A stretch of 64,000 bases of DNA from the NCBI GenBank assembly GCA_964406945.1, contig CAYOTO010000008.1, positions 26,870-90,869 of the forward strand, written 5' to 3'. Under the pieces are notes generated by a model. That model was not told the origin of the DNA. It ran no database searches and saw only the letters and a program-made list of their open reading frames with translations. Source of the DNA: UBA2266 sp964406945. GTDB lineage: Bacteria > Planctomycetota > Phycisphaerae > Sedimentisphaerales > Anaerobacaceae. Shown here one piece after another: positions 8,121-16,391 of the stretch. Every line of letters starts with the position of its first letter. The stretch's first letter is position 1. The position numbers and the translations under genes were made by a program.

Positions 8121-10274
8121 TCAGAACAAGCCGCCGGCCGAAAAACTGAAGATCTCGGTTTCGTCTTCATCGCCTTTCATGAACGGTGTGGCGATTGAAA
8201 ACCGCATCGGAACCGGCCCGAACCACTGCGGGATCATGATCTGAACGCCCGTACCGACCGACGCCCTGTAAGGACCGGTATCGATTGCACCGCTGTCGAC
8301 GAACAACAGCCACGCCAGGTTATCTCCCACTACGGGAATCGCCAGCTCTGTGTTGGCTATGAAAATCCAGTCGCTGCCGATGGGGTCTTCTCGCTGCGGT
8401 GTTCTTCCGGGCCGCACGTTGGTCTGCAGGCCGCGGGTGCTGACTCCGCGGTACTCGAACCCGCGTATTCCGTACAAACCGGTGCCGCCGGCATAGAACT
8501 TCTCGAACGGAGGAGCGTCGCCGACGGTGCTGGCGCCTAGTAATTTCAGCGACAGGACGGTTTTGCGCTCCGCCAGGTCCTCATGCACGGTGAAATACCG
8601 CATGTAATTCGCACTGAGGATGCCGAATGTGTGGTCGCCGGTGAGCTGTTCGTACGAAACACCGTATATCTGGCCCTCGGTGGGCTCCCACTCGTCGTCG
8701 GTCAGCTCCCTGCTTATGCCGAAGAGTCCGCCGGCCAGCAGGTTTTCGCCCGCTACATCGCGGATTTCCCACGGGGCATCCCGGTCCAGATCATCTACAT
8801 CCACGTTTTCGGTGCGGATGCTGATGGTTTTTCGCCAGCCGTTTTCGAGTCTGTCTTCCCACCCGGCGTAGCCGCGGACGCGCTCTTCGTAATAGCTTTC
8901 CCGGCCCCGCTCGTAGCTCGAAGCGCTGACATCCAGCCGCGTCGGTTTCTCCTGGAAATACGGATCGCTGAAGTTTATCGCGTACTGACTTACCTGGGTT
9001 CCGGGTTCGGCGGTTATTCGCAGCGTTTGTCCGGCTCCTCTGAAGGACTTTAGCGTTATGAACTCCTCGAAGCTCTCGGGCCAGTCGGTAATGTCGAAAT
9101 TGCGTTGCTGATAGATCAGCCTGCCGATGAAACCGCTATCACTGCTGACCCCCACGCCGGGCATTACCATGCCGGTAAGTCCTTCTTTTACATTAACTTG
9201 CGCGTCTTTGCGGCCGGGCTGGTTGGTGTCCACCGGTCGAATCGCGGCCTCTTCGGCAAGGGTCATACGCCGAATCCGCTTTTCGAGATCGCCGCCGCCG
9301 TAAACCGGCGCAAGATCCGCATTATAGTACTCGCCGGGCGTAAATTCGTACTCGTCCAGTATATGCCGGTAGACTTTTTCCTGGGTGTTTTCGTTGCCGG
9401 TTATGTCTATTTTGCCGATGCGGAACTGATCGCCCTGCAAGATGCGGAATTCCACATCGACGAGATTTTCATCGCCTTCGAGTACGAATTTCGGCGACTG
9501 TTCGACGAATGCATTTATGAAGCCTCTGGCTTTGTACAGTTCCGAAAGCCGTTCCACATGATCTTCGGCGGCGGTCTGGTAGTACGGCTCGCCCGCCTCA
9601 AGCTCCAGATCCTCTCGCAGTTTTTCCTCTTCGAAGTACTCGTTGCCCGTAAAGATAACGTCGCGGACGCGGTATACGGGGCCTTCCTCTATGTGGAAAA
9701 CGACGTTTGCCTCTCCCTCGGCCCTGATGCTGTGATTGAGAAAGCCGCGGTCGTAATAGACCTGGCGAAGCCTCTCGACATCGGCCTGGACCATTTCTTT
9801 GGTGTAGTATTTGGGCAGTACCAACCACCTGCGGGGCGAAGTTTTGATTACTTTTTTGAGATCTCCGGTCTTGAGCTTCTCGTTGCCGACAAACTTTACG
9901 CTTTTTATGGCGACCCGTTGGCCCTCCTCGACCGTGTATATGACTTCGCCGTCTTCGAGTTTTTGCGTGTTGAGCGAGACCTGGGCGTAGGCGTAGCCTT
10001 TCTGGCGGTAGTGCTCCTCGACGCTGCGCCTGCCAAGCTCGGCCAGAACCGCATCGAGATAATCGCCGACCTTGAACCCGACTTTCTTTCGCAGGACCTT
10101 GTCCTTGATATGGTCGTTGCCGACGAACGTAATCGAACGCACCACGTCCTGGCCCTCGCGAGCCATTCTCAGGGCCGCCTCCTCGCCGCTTTCATCGCCC
10201 GGGCTTGCACAGCCGGAACCCAATGCAAGCAGCATACCCGACGCGAGAACTGTTATTATCCATGTTCTGGCCAT
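8121..10274 (-). CDS. bamA: outer-membrane protein assembly factor BamA (Omp85), with a lipobox-like N-terminus
   Basis: BamA folds and inserts beta-barrel proteins into the outer membrane. The 717-residue protein has about four to five POTRA domains (about 40-380; repeated patterns such as IKSVKFVGNEKLKTGDLKK and VRDVIFTGNEYFEEEKL), then a 16-strand barrel. The barrel shows the GTGLYGIRGFEYRG block (the VRGF/Y motif of loop 6) and ends in F after FSFSAGGLF, a typical beta signal. The N-terminus MLLALGSGCASPG resembles a lipoprotein signal with Cys at 22, although Gly at -3 is not canonical. It starts 11 bases after dnaB, so it probably shares that transcript, and precedes skp. Confidence 0.92.
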   Translation of the reverse strand: MARTWIITVLASGMLLALGSGCASPGDESGEEAALRMAREGQDVVRSITFVGNDHIKDKVLRKKVGFKVGDYLDAVLAELGRRSVEEHYRQKGYAYAQVSLNTQKLEDGEVIYTVEEGQRVAIKSVKFVGNEKLKTGDLKKVIKTSPRRWLVLPKYYTKEMVQADVERLRQVYYDRGFLNHSIRAEGEANVVFHIEEGPVYRVRDVIFTGNEYFEEEKLREDLELEAGEPYYQTAAEDHVERLSELYKARGFINAFVEQSPKFVLEGDENLVDVEFRILQGDQFRIGKIDITGNENTQEKVYRHILDEYEFTPGEYYNADLAPVYGGGDLEKRIRRMTLAEEAAIRPVDTNQPGRKDAQVNVKEGLTGMVMPGVGVSSDSGFIGRLIYQQRNFDITDWPESFEEFITLKSFRGAGQTLRITAEPGTQVSQYAINFSDPYFQEKPTRLDVSASSYERGRESYYEERVRGYAGWEDRLENGWRKTISIRTENVDVDDLDRDAPWEIRDVAGENLLAGGLFGISRELTDDEWEPTEGQIYGVSYEQLTGDHTFGILSANYMRYFTVHEDLAERKTVLSLKLLGASTVGDAPPFEKFYAGGTGLYGIRGFEYRGVSTRGLQTNVRPGRTPQREDPIGSDWIFIANTELAIPVVGDNLAWLLFVDSGAIDTGPYRASVGTGVQIMIPQWFGPVPMRFSIATPFMKGDEDETEIFSFSAGGLF

Positions 10275-10285
10275 AAAATTCCCCG

Positions 10286-11710
10286 CTAGAACGGAACAGA
10301 GTTGTCCGGTATGTGAGATAAGTTCTCGAAACGGGTGGACTCTTCCCTGAACATCAGCTTCACGGTTCCCGTGGGGCCGTTTCGCTGTTTCGCTATAATC
10401 ACCTCGGCCACATTCGTCGGTTCGTACGATTCGTCGTTTCGTCGATAGTAGTCTTCACGATGCAGCAGCATGATAACATCGGCATCCTGCTCGATACTGC
10501 CGCTTTCACGCAGATCGCTCATCCTCGGCCTGTGATCCTCGCGGCCTTCGGCTGCACGATTCAACTGGCTGAGCATCAGAACCGGAATCTCCAGTTCTCT
10601 TGCGAGCGCCTTGGTCTGGCGCGATATAGCGGTAATCTCCTGCTGACGCGATTCGGGCCTGCCGCCCATGTGCATCAACTGAAGATAGTCTACTATCAAA
10701 CACTTTATGCCGTACTGGTGTTTGAGGCGTCTGGCCTTGGCCCGCATTTCAAGGGGCGTAAGCGCGGGTGTATCGTCGATGTAAATCGGGGCCTGGGCGA
10801 ACATGGCAACCGCCTCGGCGAGCTGATGGTACTGCTCGTTGCTCAGCATGCCTTTACGGACCAGATTGGCGTCGATTTGAGTATAACTGCAGAGGAATCG
10901 CTCGGCCAACTGTTGTTTGCCCATTTCGAGTGAAAAAATCGCTACCGGCTCCTGCTCGACTATTCCCAGGTGCTCGGCCAAGTTCAGAACGAAGGCGGTT
11001 TTACCCATACTGGGTCTTCCGGCGATTATGATCATCTCGCCGGTCTGAAAGCCGCAGGTCAATTCGTTCAGTTCGTGGTATGCCGATGCCAGTCCGGTTA
11101 CGTGGCTGCCTTCGCGTTTCTCGATCAGGTCGTAGACTTCGGCGGCAAGCCCGCCTAGCGAGACGGCCGCGGCGCTTACCTTCTTGTCGACGATAGAGAA
11201 AATCTTGCGCTCGGCCTCGTCGAGCTTCTCGCTGGTTTCGCCGGCCTGGTCGTAGGCCTCTTCCAGGATATCGCCGGCGGTTACTATCAGCTCGCGCAGC
11301 AGTTGTTTTTCTTTGACGATATCCGAGTAGTAGCCGATGCTGGCGGCCGAAGGCACCGTATTGACCACCTGGGCGAGGTATTCGGCCCCTCCCACCGATT
11401 CGAGCTGTTTGCGCTTTCTCAACTGCTCCTGCAGAAGAACGCCGTCGATGACGGTGCCCTTGCTCGTTTCGTAAAGGGAAACCAGCGCATCGAAAATCAT
11501 CTGATGTTCGACGCGATAGAATGCGGTGCGGTCGAGTTTCTGTATTACCAGCCCGATGCAGACCGGATCGATTATCATCGAACCCAGCACGGCCGCCTCG
11601 GCCTCGAGCGACTGAGGCATACTCCTTCCGGTAAGACCCGAAGCATCACTGCCGTTCGGTGCGTTTGCCGCACCCGCTGGTTCTCTGCCTGTCCTGGCCT
11701 GCGGACTCAT
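10286..11710 (-). CDS. dnaB: replicative DNA helicase DnaB
   Basis: DnaB is the hexameric 5'-3' replication-fork helicase. Visible are the N-terminal primase-interacting domain (PQSLEAEAAVLGSMIIDP, about 32-51) and the RecA-like domain with Walker A AGRPSMGKTAF near residue 230-240. Further on are Walker B CLIVDYLQLM, the SQLNRAAEGREDHRPRMSDLRESGSIEQDAD block (read in parts), and the arginine-finger end region. Length 474 is normal. The ATG at 11710 is preferred; an adjacent TTG could add one residue. A Gly/Pro/Ala-rich leader of about 30 residues precedes the first conserved block. It follows rplI, a common gene order. Confidence 0.96.
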   Translation of the reverse strand: MSPQARTGREPAGAANAPNGSDASGLTGRSMPQSLEAEAAVLGSMIIDPVCIGLVIQKLDRTAFYRVEHQMIFDALVSLYETSKGTVIDGVLLQEQLRKRKQLESVGGAEYLAQVVNTVPSAASIGYYSDIVKEKQLLRELIVTAGDILEEAYDQAGETSEKLDEAERKIFSIVDKKVSAAAVSLGGLAAEVYDLIEKREGSHVTGLASAYHELNELTCGFQTGEMIIIAGRPSMGKTAFVLNLAEHLGIVEQEPVAIFSLEMGKQQLAERFLCSYTQIDANLVRKGMLSNEQYHQLAEAVAMFAQAPIYIDDTPALTPLEMRAKARRLKHQYGIKCLIVDYLQLMHMGGRPESRQQEITAISRQTKALARELEIPVLMLSQLNRAAEGREDHRPRMSDLRESGSIEQDADVIMLLHREDYYRRNDESYEPTNVAEVIIAKQRNGPTGTVKLMFREESTRFENLSHIPDNSVPF

Positions 11711-11779
11711 CAAATCCTTTTCCTGTGTCTTCGCCGGCCGCTAGGGTATGATCTGCGGCCAAACAGAAGCCGAAACGGT

Positions 11780-12322
11780 TCAGCTTTCCTGACCGGCCGG
11801 TTCTTCGGCTTCGTCGGCTGTTTCCTGCTTTGCGGCTTCTTCGGCTGCAGCCGCCTGCGCCGCCGCCTCTTCTTCGCTCAATTCCGGAACCACGGTAACT
11901 TTGACCGTAACCTTGATTTCGGGAGAGAACTTCAGAGTCGCTTCGTGCTCGCCCACGTCCTTGATGTGTTCGGCAAGTCTTACCACATCGTCGGCAACGG
12001 AAAAGCCCTGTTCGCGGAGATTGGCCGCAATGTCTTTTTCGGTAACCGAACCGAACAGATGACCCTGCTCGTTGGCTTTGGACGCTATGACCGCTTCTGC
12101 GTCGGTGATCGCTTCGGCCACGGCCTGCAGGCGTTTGGCTTCCTGGATACGCTGTTCGGCGCGTCTGGCCTTCTCATCGGCGATTGACTTGATATTGGCC
12201 TCGGTCGCGGGCTTGCCTATGCCCTGGGGCAGCAGATAGTTCCTTGCATAACCGTCGGCAACGTCGACAATATCTCCGAGCCAGCCGAGATCCTTTACAT
12301 CTTCAAAAAGCAAAACCTTCAT
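11780..12322 (-). CDS. rplI: 50S ribosomal protein bL9 with acidic C-terminal tail
   Basis: bL9 binds 23S rRNA at the base of the L1 stalk. The N-terminal domain is clear: MKVLLFEDVKDLGWLGDIV...GYARNYLLPQGIG. A long connecting helix (about 40-80) and the C-terminal domain (FGSVTEKDIAANL...) follow. At 180 residues it is longer than the usual ~150; the extra residues, from about 150, are Ala/Glu-rich (EEEAAAQAAAAEEAAKQ...). A GAGGT Shine-Dalgarno precedes the ATG. It is in the rpsF-ssb-rpsR-rplI-dnaB cluster. Confidence 0.96.
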   Translation of the reverse strand: MKVLLFEDVKDLGWLGDIVDVADGYARNYLLPQGIGKPATEANIKSIADEKARRAEQRIQEAKRLQAVAEAITDAEAVIASKANEQGHLFGSVTEKDIAANLREQGFSVADDVVRLAEHIKDVGEHEATLKFSPEIKVTVKVTVVPELSEEEAAAQAAAAEEAAKQETADEAEEPAGQES

Positions 12323-12378
12323 AACAGTACCTCGATTTGTCGTCTTTCAGTGCATGTTCAACAGTTACAGCGGCCAAA

Positions 12379-12636
12379 TCAAGCACTGAAAGGCAATAAA
12401 GCCATGTAGCGCGCCCGCTTTATAGCCTGCTTGGCCTTACGTTGACAACCCGCACAGTTACCGCTGCGTTTGCGCGAGTAGATCTTGCCGCGGTTGGTCA
12501 GCAGCTTCTGCAGAGTTTCGATATCCTTGTAATCCACGTACTTTACCCCTCGGCGGCAAAAACGGCATTGAGTCTGCTCGCGAGTGCCGGTAAAGCCGGA
12601 TTTCCTTCTTGAACCACGTCTTTGTATTTTACTCAT
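12379..12636 (-). CDS. rpsR: 30S ribosomal protein bS18, zinc-ribbon type
   Basis: bS18 pairs with bS6 on the 30S platform. The core motif YVDYKDIETLQKLLTNRGKI is exact for the family. Two CxxC pairs (CRFC near residue 25 and CAGC near residue 62) mark the zinc-binding form of bS18, unlike the Cys-free E. coli protein. The ATG at 12636 (MSKIQRRG) is the likely start; a TTG six bases upstream is in frame. It lies between ssb and rplI, so bS6 and bS18, which dimerise, are encoded in one operon. Confidence 0.95.
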   Translation of the reverse strand: MSKIQRRGSRRKSGFTGTREQTQCRFCRRGVKYVDYKDIETLQKLLTNRGKIYSRKRSGNCAGCQRKAKQAIKRARYMALLPFSA

Positions 12637-12700
12637 ATTCAACCCGTCTATTCTAGCTTAATAACTTGAAATTCGTTTATCAGCCCTGAAAAAGACTGCT

Positions 12701-13250
12701 TTAGAACGGTATATCGTCTTCGGAGCGTTCGGGCGTTTGCGGGCCCTGGCCGGCGTCGTTTGACTGGGAGCCAAAACCGCCGCCGCCACCGCCTCCGNNN
12801 NNNNNNNNNNNNNNNNNNNNNNNNNNNNNNNNNNNNNNNNNNNNNNNNNNNNNNNNNNNNNNNNNNNNNNNNNNNNNNNNNNNNNNNNNNNNNNNNNCCG
12901 CCGCCGCCACCGCCTCCGCCGGCTTTGCCGAGAAACTGAAAGTTCTCGACGGTAACACGATGTCGGCTTCGTTTACTTCCGTCCTGGGCGGTCCACTGGT
13001 CGAAGGTAAGGCGACCTTCGACGAAAACCGGCCTGCCCTTGCTGAGGTATTTGTTCATCGTCTCGGCGGTGCGTCCGAATGCGCGGCAATCGACAAAGCA
13101 GGTTTCTTCGCGGTCGCTGCCGTCCTGACCCCGCCATCGTCGGTTGGTAGCAAGTCCGAAATCCACCACCGCGGTCTGATTGGGGGTATACGACAACTGC
13201 GGATCACGCGTCAGATTGCCTATGAGCAGCACCTTATTGTAATTGGCCAT
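12701..13250 (-). CDS. ssb: single-stranded DNA-binding protein, interrupted by an assembly gap
   Basis: SSB coats single-stranded DNA and recruits repair and replication partners through its C-terminal tail. The N-terminal OB fold is intact (MANYNKVLLIGNLTRDPQLSY..., through TVENFQFLGKAGG). After a Gly-rich stretch the sequence enters 100 Ns (12798-12897). The far side continues with Gly-rich linker and ends in EDDIPF, the conserved acidic tip. With exactly 100 Ns the two parts are out of frame. The known bases total 450, a multiple of three, so the true gap length should be divisible by three. The ATG at 13250 follows AGGAG. Reading straight through the gap gives a false C-terminus. Confidence 0.93.
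12798..12897. other. 100-N scaffold gap in the glycine-rich part of ssb
   Basis: Exactly 100 Ns, a standard placeholder of unknown true length. The 21 bases before it (12777-12797) and the 21 bases after it (12898-12918) are identical, so the contig ends share a repeat and may simply overlap. Confidence 0.95.
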
Positions 13251-13361
13251 AACAAACTCCTGGATTCGAGCTTCTATTGTCCGTAAGTGCGCCGCGCGAA
13301 TTTGCGCCGAAGCTCTCGCGCATGCGGCCTGCACAAACGGTGAGAATAGAATATTCGCCGT

Positions 13362-13967
13362 TTACTCGGCCGGCTTTTCAGTTTCAGCTTCCGCTTCGGC
13401 GGGCTTTTCGGGCTCGGACTCTTCTTCCGCGGCTTTTTCTTCGGCGGCTTTTTCCTCGGCGGCGGGCGCTTCGGATTCGGCGCCGGATTCGGCTTCGGCG
13501 GATTCCTGCGGCTGCTCGGTGTCTTTAGCCTCGGATTCTTCGGCCTTCTCGGCTTCAGCTTCGGCGGCGGCCTTTTCGGCGGCCTCGGCCTTTCTGGCTT
13601 CCTCTTCCTCGGCTTTCCTGACCGCGGCTTCGGCTGGAGTCTCTTTTTCGACCTCTTCCTGCGGTATCTTCTCGGCGTTCAGGATCAACACGCGCAGAAT
13701 CTTCTCCGAAAGCTGAACATCCCGTTCGATTGCGCTGATCTTCTGTCCGTCGACGCGGAAGTAGGTCAGAATGTAGGTGCCTCTGCCGACGCGGCCGATC
13801 TCATACTCCATCTTCCGCTCGTCCCATTTGCGCAGAGTTACTATCTCGGCGTCGGAACGCTTGAGAACCGTCTCGATCGCGCCGATCACGCCTTCCCAGT
13901 CCGAACCGGCCTGTGCCGAGTCGACAAGGAACATGCCCTCGTATAGTCTTTTAGTAACCGTAACCAA
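13362..13967 (-). CDS. rpsF: 30S ribosomal protein bS6 with a long Glu/Ala-rich tail
   Basis: bS6 binds bS18 and 16S rRNA on the 30S platform. The conserved core is residues 1-100: KRLYEGMFLVDSAQAG, RKWDERKMEYEIGRVGRGTY, YFRVDGQKISAIERDVQLSE. From about residue 105 an unusual ~95-residue tail follows, made almost only of Glu, Ala, Lys, Ser and Pro, doubling the normal length of ~100. The start is TTG at 13967, eight bases after a strong AGGAGG; no nearby ATG fits. First gene of the rpsF-ssb-rpsR-rplI run. Confidence 0.94.
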   Translation of the reverse strand: MVTVTKRLYEGMFLVDSAQAGSDWEGVIGAIETVLKRSDAEIVTLRKWDERKMEYEIGRVGRGTYILTYFRVDGQKISAIERDVQLSEKILRVLILNAEKIPQEEVEKETPAEAAVRKAEEEEARKAEAAEKAAAEAEAEKAEESEAKDTEQPQESAEAESGAESEAPAAEEKAAEEKAAEEESEPEKPAEAEAETEKPAE

Positions 13968-14066
13968 GCCAATTACCTCCTGCTAACCGTAAGTTTTCTT
14001 GTAGACGTAAGTCCTTATATCACGCGCCGGAAACTCGTCCGGCTTTCATTTTCTATTATTCGCCTC

Positions 14067-14636
14067 TTAGTTGGCGTTAAATCTGTTCATAGCCGCATCG
14101 ATTCCGTCGGCCGCCCAGCATTGAACCGCATCGACCGCCCGGGCTACAGCATCACTCAGCAGCGGAATTTCTTCCTTTGTAGGCTTGCCGAGCACGTAAT
14201 CGCGCCATCGCGGGTACGGGCTTTTACCGACGCCGATTCTGAGCCGGCCGAAGTCGCTGGTTCCCAGTTTGGCGATAATGTCCGACAGGCCGTTGTGGCC
14301 GCCGGCCGAACCTTTCGGACGCAGCCGGATCTTACCCGGATCCAGGGCCATATCGTCGGTTATCACCAGAAGATCGTCCGGATCGAGCTGATAAAACCCG
14401 ACCGCGGTCGCAACCGACTGTCCGCTGCGGTTCATGAACTGCTGCGGCTTGAGCAATATTAACTTTTTGTTCAGAAACCGGCCTTCGCCGAAGCGGCCGC
14501 CGAATTTCCGCTTGCGGGTGTCGATGCCCAGCTTAGCCGAGAGCGAATCGACAACCATAAATCCCATATTGTGGCGCGTATCGGCGTACTCGGAACCCGG
14601 ATTACCCAGGCCGACGACCAGTTTCGTATCAGTCAT
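14067..14636 (-). CDS. pth: peptidyl-tRNA hydrolase
   Basis: Pth releases stalled peptides from tRNA after ribosome drop-off. Visible motifs are LVVGLGNPGSEYADTRHNMGF (read in parts) with the catalytic His at 22, LLKPQQFMNRSGQSV, the catalytic Asp in VITDDMALDPGKIRLRPKGS, and GGHNGLSDI. Length 189 is typical. ATG at 14636; a TTG one codon earlier is possible. It lies between rplY and rpsF, matching the widespread prs-rplY-pth order. Confidence 0.96.
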   Translation of the reverse strand: MTDTKLVVGLGNPGSEYADTRHNMGFMVVDSLSAKLGIDTRKRKFGGRFGEGRFLNKKLILLKPQQFMNRSGQSVATAVGFYQLDPDDLLVITDDMALDPGKIRLRPKGSAGGHNGLSDIIAKLGTSDFGRLRIGVGKSPYPRWRDYVLGKPTKEEIPLLSDAVARAVDAVQCWAADGIDAAMNRFNAN

Positions 14637-14707
14637 CAACGCCCCACATACACAAATGCACGCATATCCGATGGGTTCTCATACCGACAGCCCCATCGAG
14701 CACTGAA

Positions 14708-15367
14708 TTACTCACCGGATTCCTGCTGTTGTTCTTCCTCGGCCTCCTCGGCTCTTTCGGCCTCACCGATAACTTCGGGCGCCTCAGGACCTTCTTCTTC
14801 TTCCTCGGCTGCCTCGGCTTCCGTGACCACATGACAGGTGGCGATAAGCATATCTTCGGCGCTGATCAGAGTAACACCCGGAGGAAGTTCGAGATCACCG
14901 GCGTGAATACTGTCGCCGATATTCATTTCCTTGACGGAAACGACGATAGTGTCGGGGATGTCGGTAACTTTACATTCGACCTCGATGGAGTCGTGCGGCG
15001 CCTCGATGATTCCGCCTTCCTCGGTACCCGGGGCCGTACCCTTGAGTTCGATGCCGACGGAAATCTGGACTGTTTCGCTCAGGTCGACCCGGACCAGGTC
15101 CGCGTGGATAATATTCCTGCCCAGGTGATCGTATTGCAGGTCCTTTACCATGACCTGTTCGGTTTTGCCGTTTATCGTAATGTCCATCAGCCTGTGGCCG
15201 TGATGAAGACCCTCGACGAAATCGTGTTCGTTGAGTGAAACAGCAACCGGGCTCTGCTTATGACCGTAGACGACCGCCGGTATGCGGGCCTGTTCACGGA
15301 CCGCCGCGGCGTGCCTGGTGCCCGTGTGCTCCCGGACTTCAGCTTCTAATGACAACCTGTTTTCCAT
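14708..15367 (-). CDS. rplY: 50S ribosomal protein bL25 (CTC/TL5 type) with acidic tail
   Basis: bL25 binds 5S rRNA. The N-terminal 5S-binding domain reads LEAEVREHTGTRHAAAVREQARIPAVVYG (in parts), and the long CTC-type beta-rich C-terminal domain (about 95-185) contains ISVGIELKGTAPG and LELPPGVTLIS. The last ~40 residues are Glu-rich (EAEAAEEEEEGPEAPEVIG...). The ATG at 15367 (MENRLSLEAE) is preceded by AGAGGG; an upstream ATG at 15409 would add 14 unlikely residues. It lies between prs and pth. Confidence 0.95.
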   Translation of the reverse strand: MENRLSLEAEVREHTGTRHAAAVREQARIPAVVYGHKQSPVAVSLNEHDFVEGLHHGHRLMDITINGKTEQVMVKDLQYDHLGRNIIHADLVRVDLSETVQISVGIELKGTAPGTEEGGIIEAPHDSIEVECKVTDIPDTIVVSVKEMNIGDSIHAGDLELPPGVTLISAEDMLIATCHVVTEAEAAEEEEEGPEAPEVIGEAERAEEAEEEQQQESGE

Positions 15368-15437
15368 AATGCCCTCTAATAAAACTTGGCTCTGAATACG
15401 CCCTGTCAACTAACACGTTCAAGCAGCAGCCGGACCG

Positions 15438-16391
15438 TCAAGCATTGTTGAACAGGCTGCTGACCGATTCATTTCTGTGAATTCTTTTAATCGCCTCGCC
15501 GAGCATGGACGCGACGGACAAAACCTTGATTTTCGAAACAGCTTTCGCTTCGGCGGTCAGGGGAATAGTATCCGTAACGACCACCTCGGCAATCGGGGCC
15601 TCGGCCAGTCTTTCCAGGGCCTTGCCCGCGAAGACGCCGTGGGTGGCCCCGGCGTAAATCTCGCCGGCGCCGCGTTCCTTGAGCAGTTCGGCGGCCATGT
15701 AGATGGTGCCGGCGGTGGCGATGATGTCGTCGCACATCAGCACGTTGCGGCCTTTTACATCTCCGATCAGCTCCGCGGCCTCGACCTCACCGCCGCTGAT
15801 TCGTTTTTTGTGCACTATTGCAAGATCACCGCCCAGATGCGATGCGTATTTGGCTGCGGTTTTTAGATTCCCTATGTCCGGCGAAACGACCGTGAGCTTG
15901 TCGAACCGTTTGCTGAGAAAATACTTGCTCAGGACCAGTTCGCCGGTCAGATGATCGACGGGGATGTCGAAAAAGCCCTGCAACTGCTGCGCGTGCAGGT
16001 CTATGGCCAGCACGCGGTCGGCTCCGGCGGCCGTGATGATATTGGCCGCGAGCTTGGCGGTGATCGGAACCCTGCCTTCGTCCTTGCGGTCCTGCCTGGC
16101 GTATCCGAAATACGGTATAACCGCCGTAATGCGCCTGGCGCTGGCCCTGCGAAGGCAGTCCAGGAAGATCAGCAGCTCCATCAGGTGTTCGTCGACGGGC
16201 CTGCATGTCGATTGAATCACGTAACAATCTGTGCCGCGGACGTCGTCTTCCACGCGGATGTGCTTTTCGCCGTCCGGAAACCGTTCGATCCGGGCGCCGC
16301 CTACGGGAATATCGAGGTACCTGCATACCGAGGCGGCCAGCGTGGAATTACTGGTGCCCGAAAAAACCTTCAAATTTTCATTCAGAAACAT
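15438..16391 (-). CDS. prs: ribose-phosphate pyrophosphokinase
   Basis: Prs makes PRPP from ribose 5-phosphate and ATP for nucleotide, His and Trp synthesis. The 317 residues show SGTSNSTLAASVCRYLDIP, PYFGYARQDRKDEGR (ATP loop), DLHAQQLQGFFDIPVDHL, and the PRPP loop MCDDIIATAGTI. In most homologues this loop reads DDMIDTxGT; here the second Asp is Ala, a small deviation. The start overlaps the end of glmU by 14 bases, suggesting coupling. Confidence 0.95.
   Translation of the reverse strand: MFLNENLKVFSGTSNSTLAASVCRYLDIPVGGARIERFPDGEKHIRVEDDVRGTDCYVIQSTCRPVDEHLMELLIFLDCLRRASARRITAVIPYFGYARQDRKDEGRVPITAKLAANIITAAGADRVLAIDLHAQQLQGFFDIPVDHLTGELVLSKYFLSKRFDKLTVVSPDIGNLKTAAKYASHLGGDLAIVHKKRISGGEVEAAELIGDVKGRNVLMCDDIIATAGTIYMAAELLKERGAGEIYAGATHGVFAGKALERLAEAPIAEVVVTDTIPLTAEAKAVSKIKVLSVASMLGEAIKRIHRNESVSSLFNNA

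Noticed and set aside
12648..13334. A single reading frame running through the N gap to 12648
   Set aside because: It gives a Arg-rich, non-SSB C-terminus after the gap; the real SSB tail EDDIPF is in another frame ending at 12701, so the N count is not the true length.
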